In this document: piece after piece, positions 15,143 to 20,562 of the stretch
Numbering within the stretch: the stretch's first letter is position 1
Layout of the letters: each line of letters begins with the position of its first letter
IMG/VR virus record: IMGVR_UViG_3300035670_001321
Location: 1 to 22,597 of that record
Origin: a virus
Strand: one strand, 5' to 3'
Length of the DNA stretch: 22,597 nucleotides
The notes under the pieces: generated by a model
Seen by the model: only the letters and a program-made list of their open reading frames with translations
What the model was told of the DNA's origin: nothing
Databases searched by the model: none
Program-made: the position numbers and the translations under genes

Positions 15143-15332
15143 CATCTTCCTCCTCGTCGTCGGGGTCGTTGATTGGCACCAGCACTTCGATGCCTTGGGC
15201 CAACATTGACACAAATCCACCCAAAATTTCGGGGTTTTGGGGGGATTTGAAGACGAATGTGGCGTGTGTGAGGCCGTCTTCAGCGTCGATTTCGATGTGA
15301 ACACAGCCTCCGTTTACTGTTTGGATTGCCAT
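15135..15332 (-). CDS. Small acidic protein of unknown function
   Basis: A 65-residue protein: strand-rich first half (IQTVNGGCVHIEIDAEDG, ATFVFKS), then a hydrophobic segment (GGFVSMLAQGIEVLVPI), and an end made almost entirely of Asp and Glu (DPDDEEEDDD). The ATG abuts the previous stop (TAA ATG). The GAG-GAA-GAT codons that encode its acidic end also provide the ribosome binding site for the next gene. I do not recognise a family. Confidence 0.65.
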   Translation of the reverse strand: MAIQTVNGGCVHIEIDAEDGLTHATFVFKSPQNPEILGGFVSMLAQGIEVLVPINDPDDEEEDDD

Positions 15333-15683
15333 TTAGCCCTTATAGCAGACGCCGATTGCAGGCATCACGCTTGGTGTGCCAGAGTCGATTTGCTCGATGC
15401 GGATGCGGACGCGAGATGCAACTTTACCGGTGTAGCTATAGACGTAAGCGCCAGCGGAATTGATGGTTTTGCTGGTGTCGAGTAGAAACCACGTACTTGA
15501 TCCTTGGGCGGCGCTTTCTAAGGCCAGTTTGAAGACGGCAGAACCAGTGACTTCGACGGCGAAGGCGTATTCGCCGGTGTGGCCGGGGGCCTCAAAGTAG
15601 TCGTTGAGGGCGGTCATCTCGGCGCCGAAGTGCTCCACGGTGTTCGTGTAGCGTTTGATGGCGGTGGTTGCGACGGCGGCCAT
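15333..15683 (-). CDS. Unassigned protein, possibly a head decoration or minor structural subunit
   Basis: A 116-residue beta-rich protein (YAFAVEVTGSAVFKLALE, STWFLLDTSKTINSAGAYVY, KVASRVRIRIEQI) without charge clusters or membrane segments. The strand pattern resembles small beta-sandwich decoration proteins, but I have no family match. ATG 15683 begins two bases after the previous gene's stop. It belongs to a run of five small genes between the large terminase and portal. Confidence 0.65.
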   Translation of the reverse strand: MAAVATTAIKRYTNTVEHFGAEMTALNDYFEAPGHTGEYAFAVEVTGSAVFKLALESAAQGSSTWFLLDTSKTINSAGAYVYSYTGKVASRVRIRIEQIDSGTPSVMPAIGVCYKG

Positions 15684-15685
15684 GG

Positions 15686-15847
15686 TTATTTACGCGGTTT
15701 TTTCGCAGTTTTGGCTGCTTTCTTGAAGTCTGCCGCAGTTGGGGCACCCTTGCTGCCGGGTTTGCGCATCTTTTCGCCCGAGCCAGCCTCGATGCGCTTG
15801 CGTTTTGCATTGATGTTGTCGTACAAGCCCTTTTTCTTGGCGGCCAT
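15686..15847 (-). CDS. 53-residue basic conserved phage protein
   Basis: A very basic protein (MAAKKKGLYDNINAKRKRIE, AGSGEKMRKPGSKGAPTA) ending in Lys/Ala repeats. This pattern recurs in phage head modules and near DUF6496-type genes, with no known function that I can state. The ATG overlaps the stop of the previous gene (TAATG), so translation is coupled. Too short to have been called by a simple length cutoff, but codon structure and overlaps support it. Confidence 0.75.
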   Translation of the reverse strand: MAAKKKGLYDNINAKRKRIEAGSGEKMRKPGSKGAPTAADFKKAAKTAKKPRK

Positions 15848-16029
15848 TACTTTTTGCCTCCCTTTTTAGTGGGTTTTTTGCGGGTTTTGCCGGCTTCGGA
15901 TAGTGCAATGGCGATTGCTTGCTTCCGATTTGTCACCTTCTGGCCTGAACTGGACTTAAGCGTGCCAGCAGAGTATTCGGACATGACCTTTTCGACCTTT
16001 TCCTGGGCCTTTGTTGGTTTTTTGGCCAT
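15847..16029 (-). CDS. DUF6496-like small basic protein
   Basis: A 60-residue Lys-rich protein with the family pattern KVEKVMSEYSAGTLKSSSGQ, KVTNRKQAIAIALSEAG and a basic C-terminus (RKKPTKKGGKK). DUF6496 members are frequent in phages; function is unknown. ATG 16029 lies 20 nt downstream of a TACACT element. The same frame is open upstream to 16425, but that part lies inside the large terminase gene and is a shadow. No strong ribosome binding site. Confidence 0.8.
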   Translation of the reverse strand: MAKKPTKAQEKVEKVMSEYSAGTLKSSSGQKVTNRKQAIAIALSEAGKTRKKPTKKGGKK

Positions 16030-16048
16030 GGCACGAGGGCTTTGTACC

Positions 16049-16054
16049 AGTGTA
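16049..16054 (-). promoter_or_regulatory. Putative -10 element (TACACT) after the large terminase gene
   Basis: CCTTACACTGG, 20 nt before the ATG of the DUF6496-like gene and only eight bases past the large terminase stop. Would start a transcript for the head genes. No -35 or preceding terminator seen here. Confidence 0.4.
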
Positions 16055-16061
16055 AGGCGGG

Positions 16062-17312
16062 TTAGTAGAGGCGATAGTTGGTTTGGCCCATGCTGCCCGC
16101 TTTGGCGAGGTTGAATTGTTGTAGGCACAAATACCCAAAGGCATCGAAGGCGTGGTCGACGCCAAGGTTTTTGTTGGGGAGGCCAGTGCCGGGAGCGTAG
16201 GTGAGGGTGCGGAGGGACTTGATTAGTTCCTTGCAGCGGGGGTGGATGTAGGTGCGGCGGGTTCCAGTTGCATCGAGGAGGGCGGTGTTGACGGCGGTAA
16301 TCTTGTCGCGGATTTTCCAGGGGGCTTTGGGGCTGGAGACGCTGAAGCCGCTGCGGCGGAGGATGTTGTGGTCGGTGAGGCCCACGCCGCTGGTTTTGCG
16401 GGCGCCGCCGGTGGGGTCCGGGCAAGCTATGACACGGCGGTCCACGCCGAAACGGCGGGTGACTTCCTCGGCAAAGTCCCAGGTGGTTGCTCCACCTGTG
16501 AGCATGATTTCGTCGAAGACGTAGAGAGTGTCGTCTTTGCGGACGGCGCAGATGCCGGACATGGGATCCACGTTGAAGTCCACCCCAAGGAGGAGTGGAA
16601 GTATTGAAATATCGGTTGCTTCGGTGGAGATGTTTTCGTCGCCGAAGGAAATTGCCACCAAGCCGCTGAGGTTCTCGAAGCTGGCCTCGAATTCTTGGCG
16701 GAAGGTGCGGGCGTCGAGTTGACCTCGGGCTGCTTCAATCTCTTCTGGTGGGACGTTGTCGCCCTCAATCGTCGTGAATTGCCAGCGGCTCCAGTTCTCG
16801 TCGCCGCTATCCGCGTATTGCCAGAGTTCGTAGAACCAGCTAGCCGTGCCGTCCGGGGTGGAGATGAATAATGCCCAGCCTTGTTTGTCGGCGAGGGCGG
16901 GGCGGATCACCTCGAACCAGACTTCGCTGGACATAAACGCGGCTTCGTCGAGAACCACGCCAGCCAGGCTGCGGCCTCGGAGGGCCATTGCGTTTTCAGT
17001 GCCCTTCAGTTCGATGGTTGAGCCGTTCACCAGCTCGATCTTGAGGTCCGTCTCGTTTTTGCTCTTGATCCAGGCTTTCGGGACCAGCTTTTTCATCACC
17101 TTCCAGGCAATGTCTTTCGCCATCCGGTATGTAGGGGCGGCATAGAAAAAGGTTTCGCCCGGCCTTTCTATCGCCCCACGCAATAACTCGATACATGACA
17201 GGTAGCTCTTGCCGAATCGACGGCCCGCTACCAGCACTCTGAAGCGTTTTCGGCTGGAAAATACCTCACCTTGGGCGTAGCGAAGGGCGAGTGCTCCAGC
17301 AGATTCGGGCAT
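16062..17312 (-). CDS. terL: Terminase large subunit
   Basis: A 416-residue packaging motor. ATPase: Walker A GRRFGKS at residues 30-36, a Q-motif-like region before it, Walker B VVLDEA at 119-124, and the coupling motif STPDG at 151-155. Nuclease: GVDFNVD with D245/D249 and a C-terminal VDHAFDAFGY with D386/D390, the acidic residues that bind metal in RNase H-fold terminases. It drives ATP-dependent DNA translocation through the portal and cuts concatemers. Start at ATG 17312 has no clear ribosome binding site; a TACACT element lies 22 nt upstream. Unusually, it is separated from the small subunit gene by a lipoprotein gene and a repeat-rich spacer. Confidence 0.95.
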   Translation of the reverse strand: MPESAGALALRYAQGEVFSSRKRFRVLVAGRRFGKSYLSCIELLRGAIERPGETFFYAAPTYRMAKDIAWKVMKKLVPKAWIKSKNETDLKIELVNGSTIELKGTENAMALRGRSLAGVVLDEAAFMSSEVWFEVIRPALADKQGWALFISTPDGTASWFYELWQYADSGDENWSRWQFTTIEGDNVPPEEIEAARGQLDARTFRQEFEASFENLSGLVAISFGDENISTEATDISILPLLLGVDFNVDPMSGICAVRKDDTLYVFDEIMLTGGATTWDFAEEVTRRFGVDRRVIACPDPTGGARKTSGVGLTDHNILRRSGFSVSSPKAPWKIRDKITAVNTALLDATGTRRTYIHPRCKELIKSLRTLTYAPGTGLPNKNLGVDHAFDAFGYLCLQQFNLAKAGSMGQTNYRLY

Positions 17313-17334
17313 TTTTATTTGGGGGGTACCTTCT

Positions 17335-17340
17335 AGTGTA
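17335..17340 (-). promoter_or_regulatory. Putative -10 element (TACACT) for the large terminase gene
   Basis: CAATACACTAG lies 22 nt before the large terminase ATG. TTGCGA occurs upstream but at 9-nt spacing, too close for a normal -35 box. Confidence 0.45.
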
Positions 17341-17350
17341 TTGCAGGAAT

Positions 17351-17463
17351 CGCAACCCCTCCCCCGTGTGTAACAGAGGAAGGAATTGCGAATGTATCAG
17401 TAAGGTCCCTACGCCCAGCCCCGCGCGTCAGGATCCGCAACCCTCCCCCCACAACGGTAACGT
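17351..17463. repeat. C-rich direct repeats in the terminase spacer
   Basis: CGCAACCCCTCCCCC (17351-17365) recurs as CGCAACCCTCCCCCC (17436-17450), each followed within a few bases by GTAAC. Centres are 85 bp apart. The segment contains no open frame I would call. Such repeats beside terminase genes may be packaging-recognition sites, but position between the two subunits is unusual and nothing here proves it. Confidence 0.5.
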
Positions 17464-17475
17464 GATACTGTATAA

Positions 17476-17513
17476 CAACAGTAGGCCGTAACGGTGAAGC
17501 CGGCCTACTGTTG
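17476..17513. repeat. Perfect 13-bp inverted repeat between lipoprotein and large terminase genes
   Basis: CAACAGTAGGCCG (17476-17488) and CGGCCTACTGTTG (17501-17513) pair perfectly around a 12-nt loop. On the minus strand it starts 15 nt after the lipoprotein stop and is followed by TTATACAG, a poor T-run. It could be a terminator, a binding site for terminase, or a regulatory operator. Confidence 0.8.
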
Positions 17514-17528
17514 CGGTGTTGTGCCGCG

Positions 17529-17675
17529 CTAACGGCCCAGCACAACAAGCCGGCATTCGGCGGCGGATCGCCCGGCAGACTCACAGCGTGCCAGCTGGTT
17601 TGCATTGTCGGCGCCCATAGCTAGGACGCCGCAAGCGGTGAGCAGGGCGGCCAGGGTAAGGAGGCGGGATGACAT
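17529..17675 (-). CDS. Small lipoprotein-like protein
   Basis: A 48-residue protein with a classic short lipoprotein signal: basic start (MSSRLLTLAALL), hydrophobic core and lipobox L-T-A-C (Cys 15). The mature part is about 34 residues with two more Cys (QLARCESAGRSAAECRLVV). I chose ATG 17675 because it places Arg and the hydrophobic core at the N-terminus; an in-frame GTG at 17711 would add 12 residues. No ribosome binding site is clear. It lies between the terminase genes. Small phage lipoproteins include Rz1 spanins and superinfection-exclusion proteins such as Cor; it lacks the Pro-rich body of Rz1, so exclusion is the more attractive guess, unproven. Confidence 0.6.
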   Translation of the reverse strand: MSSRLLTLAALLTACGVLAMGADNANQLARCESAGRSAAECRLVVLGR

Positions 17676-17726
17676 GGGGAAGCGTGGTGAGCTTACCCGC
17701 CATTGTATCACAGAATCGCCGGTCGC

Positions 17727-18185
17727 CTAGCCCTGGCGCTTGTCTTCCACCACGATATTCAGCTGCGGTGCAGCGGCAGCCTGCGCTTCCGGTGCGACCT
17801 CGCCCACCACTGCACCAAGGTCCCGCATCAGCAGCTGAGCGCTGCCGATCTGGCCCTTCCGGATTGCTGCGTCGATTGCGCGGAGTCGCATCCCTTGGAG
17901 ACGTGAGACTATCGACTCGCGATCTCGCTTCCAATCATCCTCGTTCCACTTTTTAACCGCTTCCCAGTCTCTCCAGGCCGTAGCTTCAGCTATAGACTCA
18001 CGATCAGCGTGATCTAGCACCAGCTGGCGAACAGGCAGGCCAGTTAATTGCCGCTTGTAAAGTCTCTTCTGCCTCTCTTCAATAACGGCATTAGGATTCC
18101 GCTTCCCATAGGGTCGTTGCTTATTCTCTACAGTTTCCGCCGTAACTTCCGGCGCTTTGTTGATAGCTTCCGGATTGTCCGACAT
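17727..18185 (-). CDS. terS: Terminase small subunit
   Basis: A 152-residue protein upstream of the large subunit. The N-terminal 40 residues are polar and disordered. Residues about 38-75 carry RQKRLYKRQLTGLPVRQLVL with a following helix (ESIAEATAWRDWEAVKKW), a helix-turn-helix-like DNA-binding unit. Residues about 85-125 form an oligomerisation-type helix region (LQGMRLRAIDAAIRKGQIGS). It recognises the packaging site and regulates the large subunit. ATG 18185 has AAGGA 8 nt upstream, a strong ribosome binding site. Sequence recognition is moderate; position and size support the call. Confidence 0.72.
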   Translation of the reverse strand: MSDNPEAINKAPEVTAETVENKQRPYGKRNPNAVIEERQKRLYKRQLTGLPVRQLVLDHADRESIAEATAWRDWEAVKKWNEDDWKRDRESIVSRLQGMRLRAIDAAIRKGQIGSAQLLMRDLGAVVGEVAPEAQAAAAPQLNIVVEDKRQG

Positions 18186-18212
18186 TGTTAGAATCCTTGG
18201 TCGTTTGGTTCA

Positions 18213-18218
18213 ATACTA
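18213..18218 (-). promoter_or_regulatory. Putative -10 element (TAGTAT) for the small terminase gene
   Basis: TAGTAT lies 28 nt before the small terminase ATG and 22 bases after the terminator T-run at 18240. It is a variant of the TACACT pattern. No -35 seen. Confidence 0.35.
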
Positions 18219-18239
18219 GCGCCACCACTGCGGCACAAT

Positions 18240-18263
18240 AAAAAAGCACCGCCGAAGCGGTGC
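18240..18263 (-). terminator. Intrinsic terminator after the 234-residue gene
   Basis: Minus strand: GCACCGC, tetraloop TTCG, GCGGTGC, then TTTTTTATT: a perfect 7-bp stem with a stable UUCG loop and good T-run, ending before the small terminase promoter region. Confidence 0.92.
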
Positions 18264-18286
18264 GGACTGAGCGAAGCGAGAGCCGC

Positions 18287-18991
18287 TCAAACGCTGCGCA
18301 CAACGTGCCAGCTGCTGGGAGTCTCGCGGATCAAGCTGTAACCGTCATAGCTCAGATCACGCCAAGCGCCGGCCCAGTCAATATTGCTGATGGGCCAGGG
18401 CATGTCAGCCGGTATAGCGCCAATCTCATCCGCCAGTGTTTGAGCGTAGTCTGCGCCAGCCTGTTCTTCGCTGTAACCGTCAGCCGTGCCGCAGTAGGAA
18501 TCACACAGCTGCTCAGCTTCAATGCCGTGATCGTCAAAAGCCTGGATCAGCTCAGCCGTGCCAGCTGAATCCTCGCAGTCGATACCGCGCTCCTCCAATG
18601 CCTCGGCCCAATCCTCTGAGAGCCAGAAGCCGAAACAAGCGCCGTCGCCTTCTGAAGCGCCGAAGTAGAAGCCGGTAGGTGCCAGATCCTGCAGGGCTTC
18701 TGTCAGATCCTCCAGGGCTACATCAATCCACTGATGCTCGGCTTCTGTGATCTCAGCACAAGGCTGGGAGAACTGCCCATCAAGTGCTCGGGCAATGGTG
18801 GGTGAAGTGTTCAGTGCTGCTAGGAGTTCTATCCCCTTGATGCTGCAGCTGCCAAAAGTAGCCTCTGGCTTGTGCTGAATCAGCTGTTCCACTGCGGACC
18901 AGTAGGAGCAGAGCAGATCCTGCGGACGCAGCGTGTCAGTGCTGACGATCCAGGGGAAGGATGCCAGCTGTTCGGGTGTGTAGCGGGTCAT
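18287..18991 (-). CDS. Acidic protein with possible ArdA-like C-terminal region
   Basis: A 234-residue acidic protein. The C-terminal part (ADYAQTLADEIGAI, then PISNIDWAGAWRDLSYDGYS) resembles the terminal unit of ArdA-type antirestriction proteins, in which an acidic helix is followed by IDWE..AR.L; sequence similarity is modest. The N-terminal half (CSYWSAVEQLIQHKPEATFG) is unassigned. High net negative charge is consistent with a DNA mimic. Starts at ATG 18991 with AGG 8 nt upstream. Promoter TTGACG-N18-TACACT precedes it and a strong terminator follows, so it is an independent unit. If antirestriction, it would be expected early in infection, but no timing is shown. Confidence 0.55.
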   Translation of the reverse strand: MTRYTPEQLASFPWIVSTDTLRPQDLLCSYWSAVEQLIQHKPEATFGSCSIKGIELLAALNTSPTIARALDGQFSQPCAEITEAEHQWIDVALEDLTEALQDLAPTGFYFGASEGDGACFGFWLSEDWAEALEERGIDCEDSAGTAELIQAFDDHGIEAEQLCDSYCGTADGYSEEQAGADYAQTLADEIGAIPADMPWPISNIDWAGAWRDLSYDGYSLIRETPSSWHVVRSV

Positions 18992-19023
18992 GTAGTGAGC
19001 CTATGGGTTGGGTCTCGTGTGTG

Positions 19024-19053
19024 AGTGTAGAACCGGATCCGGCCCGGCGTCAA
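19024..19053 (-). promoter_or_regulatory. Sigma70-type promoter TTGACG-N18-TACACT
   Basis: Minus strand: -35 TTGACG (19048-19053), 18-nt spacer and -10 TACACT (19024-19029), 33 nt before the ATG of the gene at 18991. The best bipartite promoter seen in the window; the -35 overlaps the TGA stop of the previous gene (19050-19052). Confidence 0.75.
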
Positions 19054-19490
19054 GCCAAGGCAGGAACCAAATTAAGGTGCGAGTCCACATCGTCGCGCCA
19101 CAGCATACCGGCAGAACCGCCGGTGCCAGTAGCACGCCAACGGCTCCAGCAGAACTGAGCGTAGGCTTCCGCATCGGTGAAGCGGCCGAAAGTCTCGTGA
19201 CTCTCCCAATACTTGACCGAGCAACCATTGAAGCGTTCGAAACAAGACGGCGAGGCGCCATCAGGCCACACGCTCCAGCTGTAGACAATCAGCCGGACCC
19301 GGTAGCCGTCGTCTAGCTCCCGCACAATCTCCATCTCTGCCGCGAGCCCCATATAGTCATGCTGGCTCCAGGGATGCTGATAAATCGAAGTGCTGGCGCC
19401 CTCGGGGTAGCCGTACTGATTCTCGTACTGCAGCAGCAGAAAGTCGTCCGGCTGAGCAGGTGCGGGGTGGATCCAGAGATCGCGTGCCAT
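19050..19490 (-). CDS. Unassigned 146-residue protein rich in aromatic residues
   Basis: The protein begins MARDLWIHPAPAQPDDFLLL and contains many Trp, Tyr and His (YQHPWSQHDYMG, VKYWESHETFGRF, WSRWRATG). The alternation of strands and acidic loops suggests a small globular soluble fold. I recognise no family; it has no signal peptide or membrane segment. It starts at ATG 19490 without a clear ribosome binding site and faces the plus-strand genes across a 140-nt divergent region. Its stop overlaps the -35 box of the following gene's promoter, so the two are likely separate units. Accessory, function unknown. Confidence 0.65.
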   Translation of the reverse strand: MARDLWIHPAPAQPDDFLLLQYENQYGYPEGASTSIYQHPWSQHDYMGLAAEMEIVRELDDGYRVRLIVYSWSVWPDGASPSCFERFNGCSVKYWESHETFGRFTDAEAYAQFCWSRWRATGTGGSAGMLWRDDVDSHLNLVPALA

Positions 19491-19630
19491 GGGTGGGCGT
19501 ATCAGTGATCAGCCCCAAGCATGGCACACGTCCCAGCCGTCACCCCCTCTTACTGTTACACCTCTTAACGTGGCTGGCCGGGGTGGCTGGCGGTGTTAAT
19601 GTCGCAGGGTACAACCCCTAGCCTTCACCA
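19491..19630. promoter_or_regulatory. Divergent intergenic region with possible plus-strand promoter
   Basis: Holds TACAAC (19610-19615) 15 nt before the plus-strand ATG, a possible -10 element, without a clear -35. GTGGCTGGC occurs twice, 13 bases apart (19570 and 19583), perhaps an operator. No minus-strand promoter stands out. No gene is visible in it. Confidence 0.4.
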
Positions 19631-20068
19631 ATGGCAAATGGAGAGTGGGCAACACAACGGGAACGAAAGCGTTCCAGGGAAGCGGAGCGGGAAGCTGCCC
19701 GCCGTCTCAAGATCGAGTGGCAAGACAAGCTATGGCTGGCACAGAACCACCCCTGCGGTGACGAAGTGCTGGCATGGCTGAGTGAGAACCGGGCGGAAGC
19801 CAGCAAGATAGGTTCCAGCCGCTGGCATCTTGAAACGCTGCCGGACTTGCATCAGCGCCAGCAGCAGTTGCGCCAGGCTGCTGCGTTCCAGGAAGTGCTG
19901 GATCGTGCCAAGGTCAGCACCCAAACTCTGACTGTTGAGGCGGTGCTAGCGGCTGGCGGTTTTCCACAGAATCCACAAGTTCAGCTTGCGGAAAAACAAA
20001 AGGCGCCGCGCACCAACAAAGGGAAGCGCCAGCCATCACGCAAACCTCACGCAAACCTCACCAAGTGA
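19631..20068 (+). CDS. Unassigned basic coiled-coil protein, plus strand
   Basis: A 145-residue protein. Residues 8-35 are a highly charged helix (RERKRSREAEREAARRL, then WQDKLW). A middle part contains HPCGDEVLAWLSEN and a second helix (LHQRQQQLRQAAAFQEVLDR). The C-terminus is basic and Lys/Pro/Asn-rich (KAPRTNKGKRQPSRKPHANL). The charge pattern suggests nucleic-acid or protein-complex binding, but no family is recognised. It opposes every neighbour and forms a two-gene unit with the next gene (GTG start overlaps its TGA). A plus-strand terminator-like hairpin lies after the pair. These may be accessory or regulatory genes expressed apart from the structural operon. Confidence 0.65.
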   Translation: MANGEWATQRERKRSREAEREAARRLKIEWQDKLWLAQNHPCGDEVLAWLSENRAEASKIGSSRWHLETLPDLHQRQQQLRQAAAFQEVLDRAKVSTQTLTVEAVLAAGGFPQNPQVQLAEKQKAPRTNKGKRQPSRKPHANLTK

Positions 20069-20226
20069 AAAACCTCTACCGCCTGCAGTTCAAAGCACCC
20101 GGCCAACACTGGCAGGATCACACCAGCGCACCAGCAACCACAGAATCAGAAGCCTGGGAAAAGCTCGCGGCGTGGGAGCGATATTGCCCAAACGAAAGGT
20201 GGCGCTGGGTTCGCCCGGTTGACTGA
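20065..20226 (+). CDS. Small 53-residue protein, plus strand
   Basis: Starts at GTG 20065, overlapping the previous stop (GTGA), so translation is coupled. The protein reads VKNLYRLQFKAPGQHWQD, then SEAWEKLAAWERYCPNERWR, and ends RPVD. It is Trp-rich with a strand-then-helix pattern, like small phage proteins that bind and inhibit a host factor or contact DNA. No family is recognised. Too short for a default length cutoff, but the overlap and coherent amino acid composition support it. Confidence 0.6.
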   Translation: MKNLYRLQFKAPGQHWQDHTSAPATTESEAWEKLAAWERYCPNERWRWVRPVD

Positions 20227-20240
20227 TACGTTCCAGTCCG

Positions 20241-20402
20241 TCACCGCTTGCCGCCTGGGATCGCCCTCAGGCGGCTTTGTAGCGTCTCACCGCTAGGCTC
20301 CCGGTCGGGCACCAGCAGCACCAGCGCCCGCAGTGCCAGCCCTACCCCGATCAGTACCAGTGCCGTAGCGATGAGACTCATTGGACCCGGCTGAGACAGC
20401 AT
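20241..20402 (-). CDS. Small membrane protein (46-53 residues)
   Basis: Minus-strand frame with one hydrophobic segment: SLIATALVLIGVGLALRALV, followed by a charged C-terminus (PDREPSGETLQSRLRAIPGG). ATG 20402 gives 53 residues and ATG 20381 gives 46; neither has a good ribosome binding site. The single transmembrane helix with a short cytoplasmic tail would be compatible with a holin-like or membrane accessory protein, but no endolysin gene lies nearby and I do not assign a function. Its 3' end carries the hairpin that appears to terminate the opposing plus-strand genes, which slightly weakens the case for it being coding. Confidence 0.5.
   Translation of the reverse strand: MLSQPGPMSLIATALVLIGVGLALRALVLLVPDREPSGETLQSRLRAIPGGKR
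20250..20280 (+). terminator. Terminator-like hairpin after the plus-strand gene pair
   Basis: GCCGCCTG (20250-20257) and CAGGCGGC (20268-20275) form a perfect 8-bp stem around a 10-nt loop, followed by TTTGT. Begins 24 nt after the stop of the second plus-strand gene. Confidence 0.65.
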
Positions 20403-20420
20403 GAAAGGGCCAAACAGGAC

Positions 20421-20562
20421 ATGAATGGCCCCGGCAGGCTCTCACCGTTCCAGTCTGGCTATGAATGCGGCTTGTGAATGTTAAACATGAATGAAAGCTA
20501 GGCTTCGGCTTGGAGCTGTGAATGGAGCTGATCAAAGTAAAGCCCCACCCTGGCCATGAATG
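20421..20562. repeat. Cluster of six RTGAATG heptamers
   Basis: ATGAATG at 20421, 20461, 20487 and 20556, and GTGAATG at 20474 and 20518. Two consecutive intervals are exactly 13 bases. The cluster spans the spacer after the exonuclease and its last codons. It may be a binding array (iteron-like) or a replication-linked site; function is unknown. Confidence 0.5.

Noticed and set aside
14870-15304. Extended start (144 residues) for the small basic gene by the portal
   Set aside because: The extra N-terminus overlaps two other coherent genes, while a strong GGAGG site matches ATG 15142.
15847-16425. Extended 192-residue version of the DUF6496-like protein
   Set aside because: The first 132 residues lie inside the large terminase gene, are Pro/His/Gln-rich nonsense, and cross its stop; the family pattern begins at ATG 16029.
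19986-20222. Plus-strand 78-residue open frame in a third frame
   Set aside because: It lies inside the two coupled plus-strand genes and has a low-complexity basic composition.
20293-20535. Minus-strand 80-residue open frame
   Set aside because: Ser/His/Gly-rich with no coherent pattern and deep overlap with the exonuclease end; the alternative frame with a transmembrane segment is more plausible.
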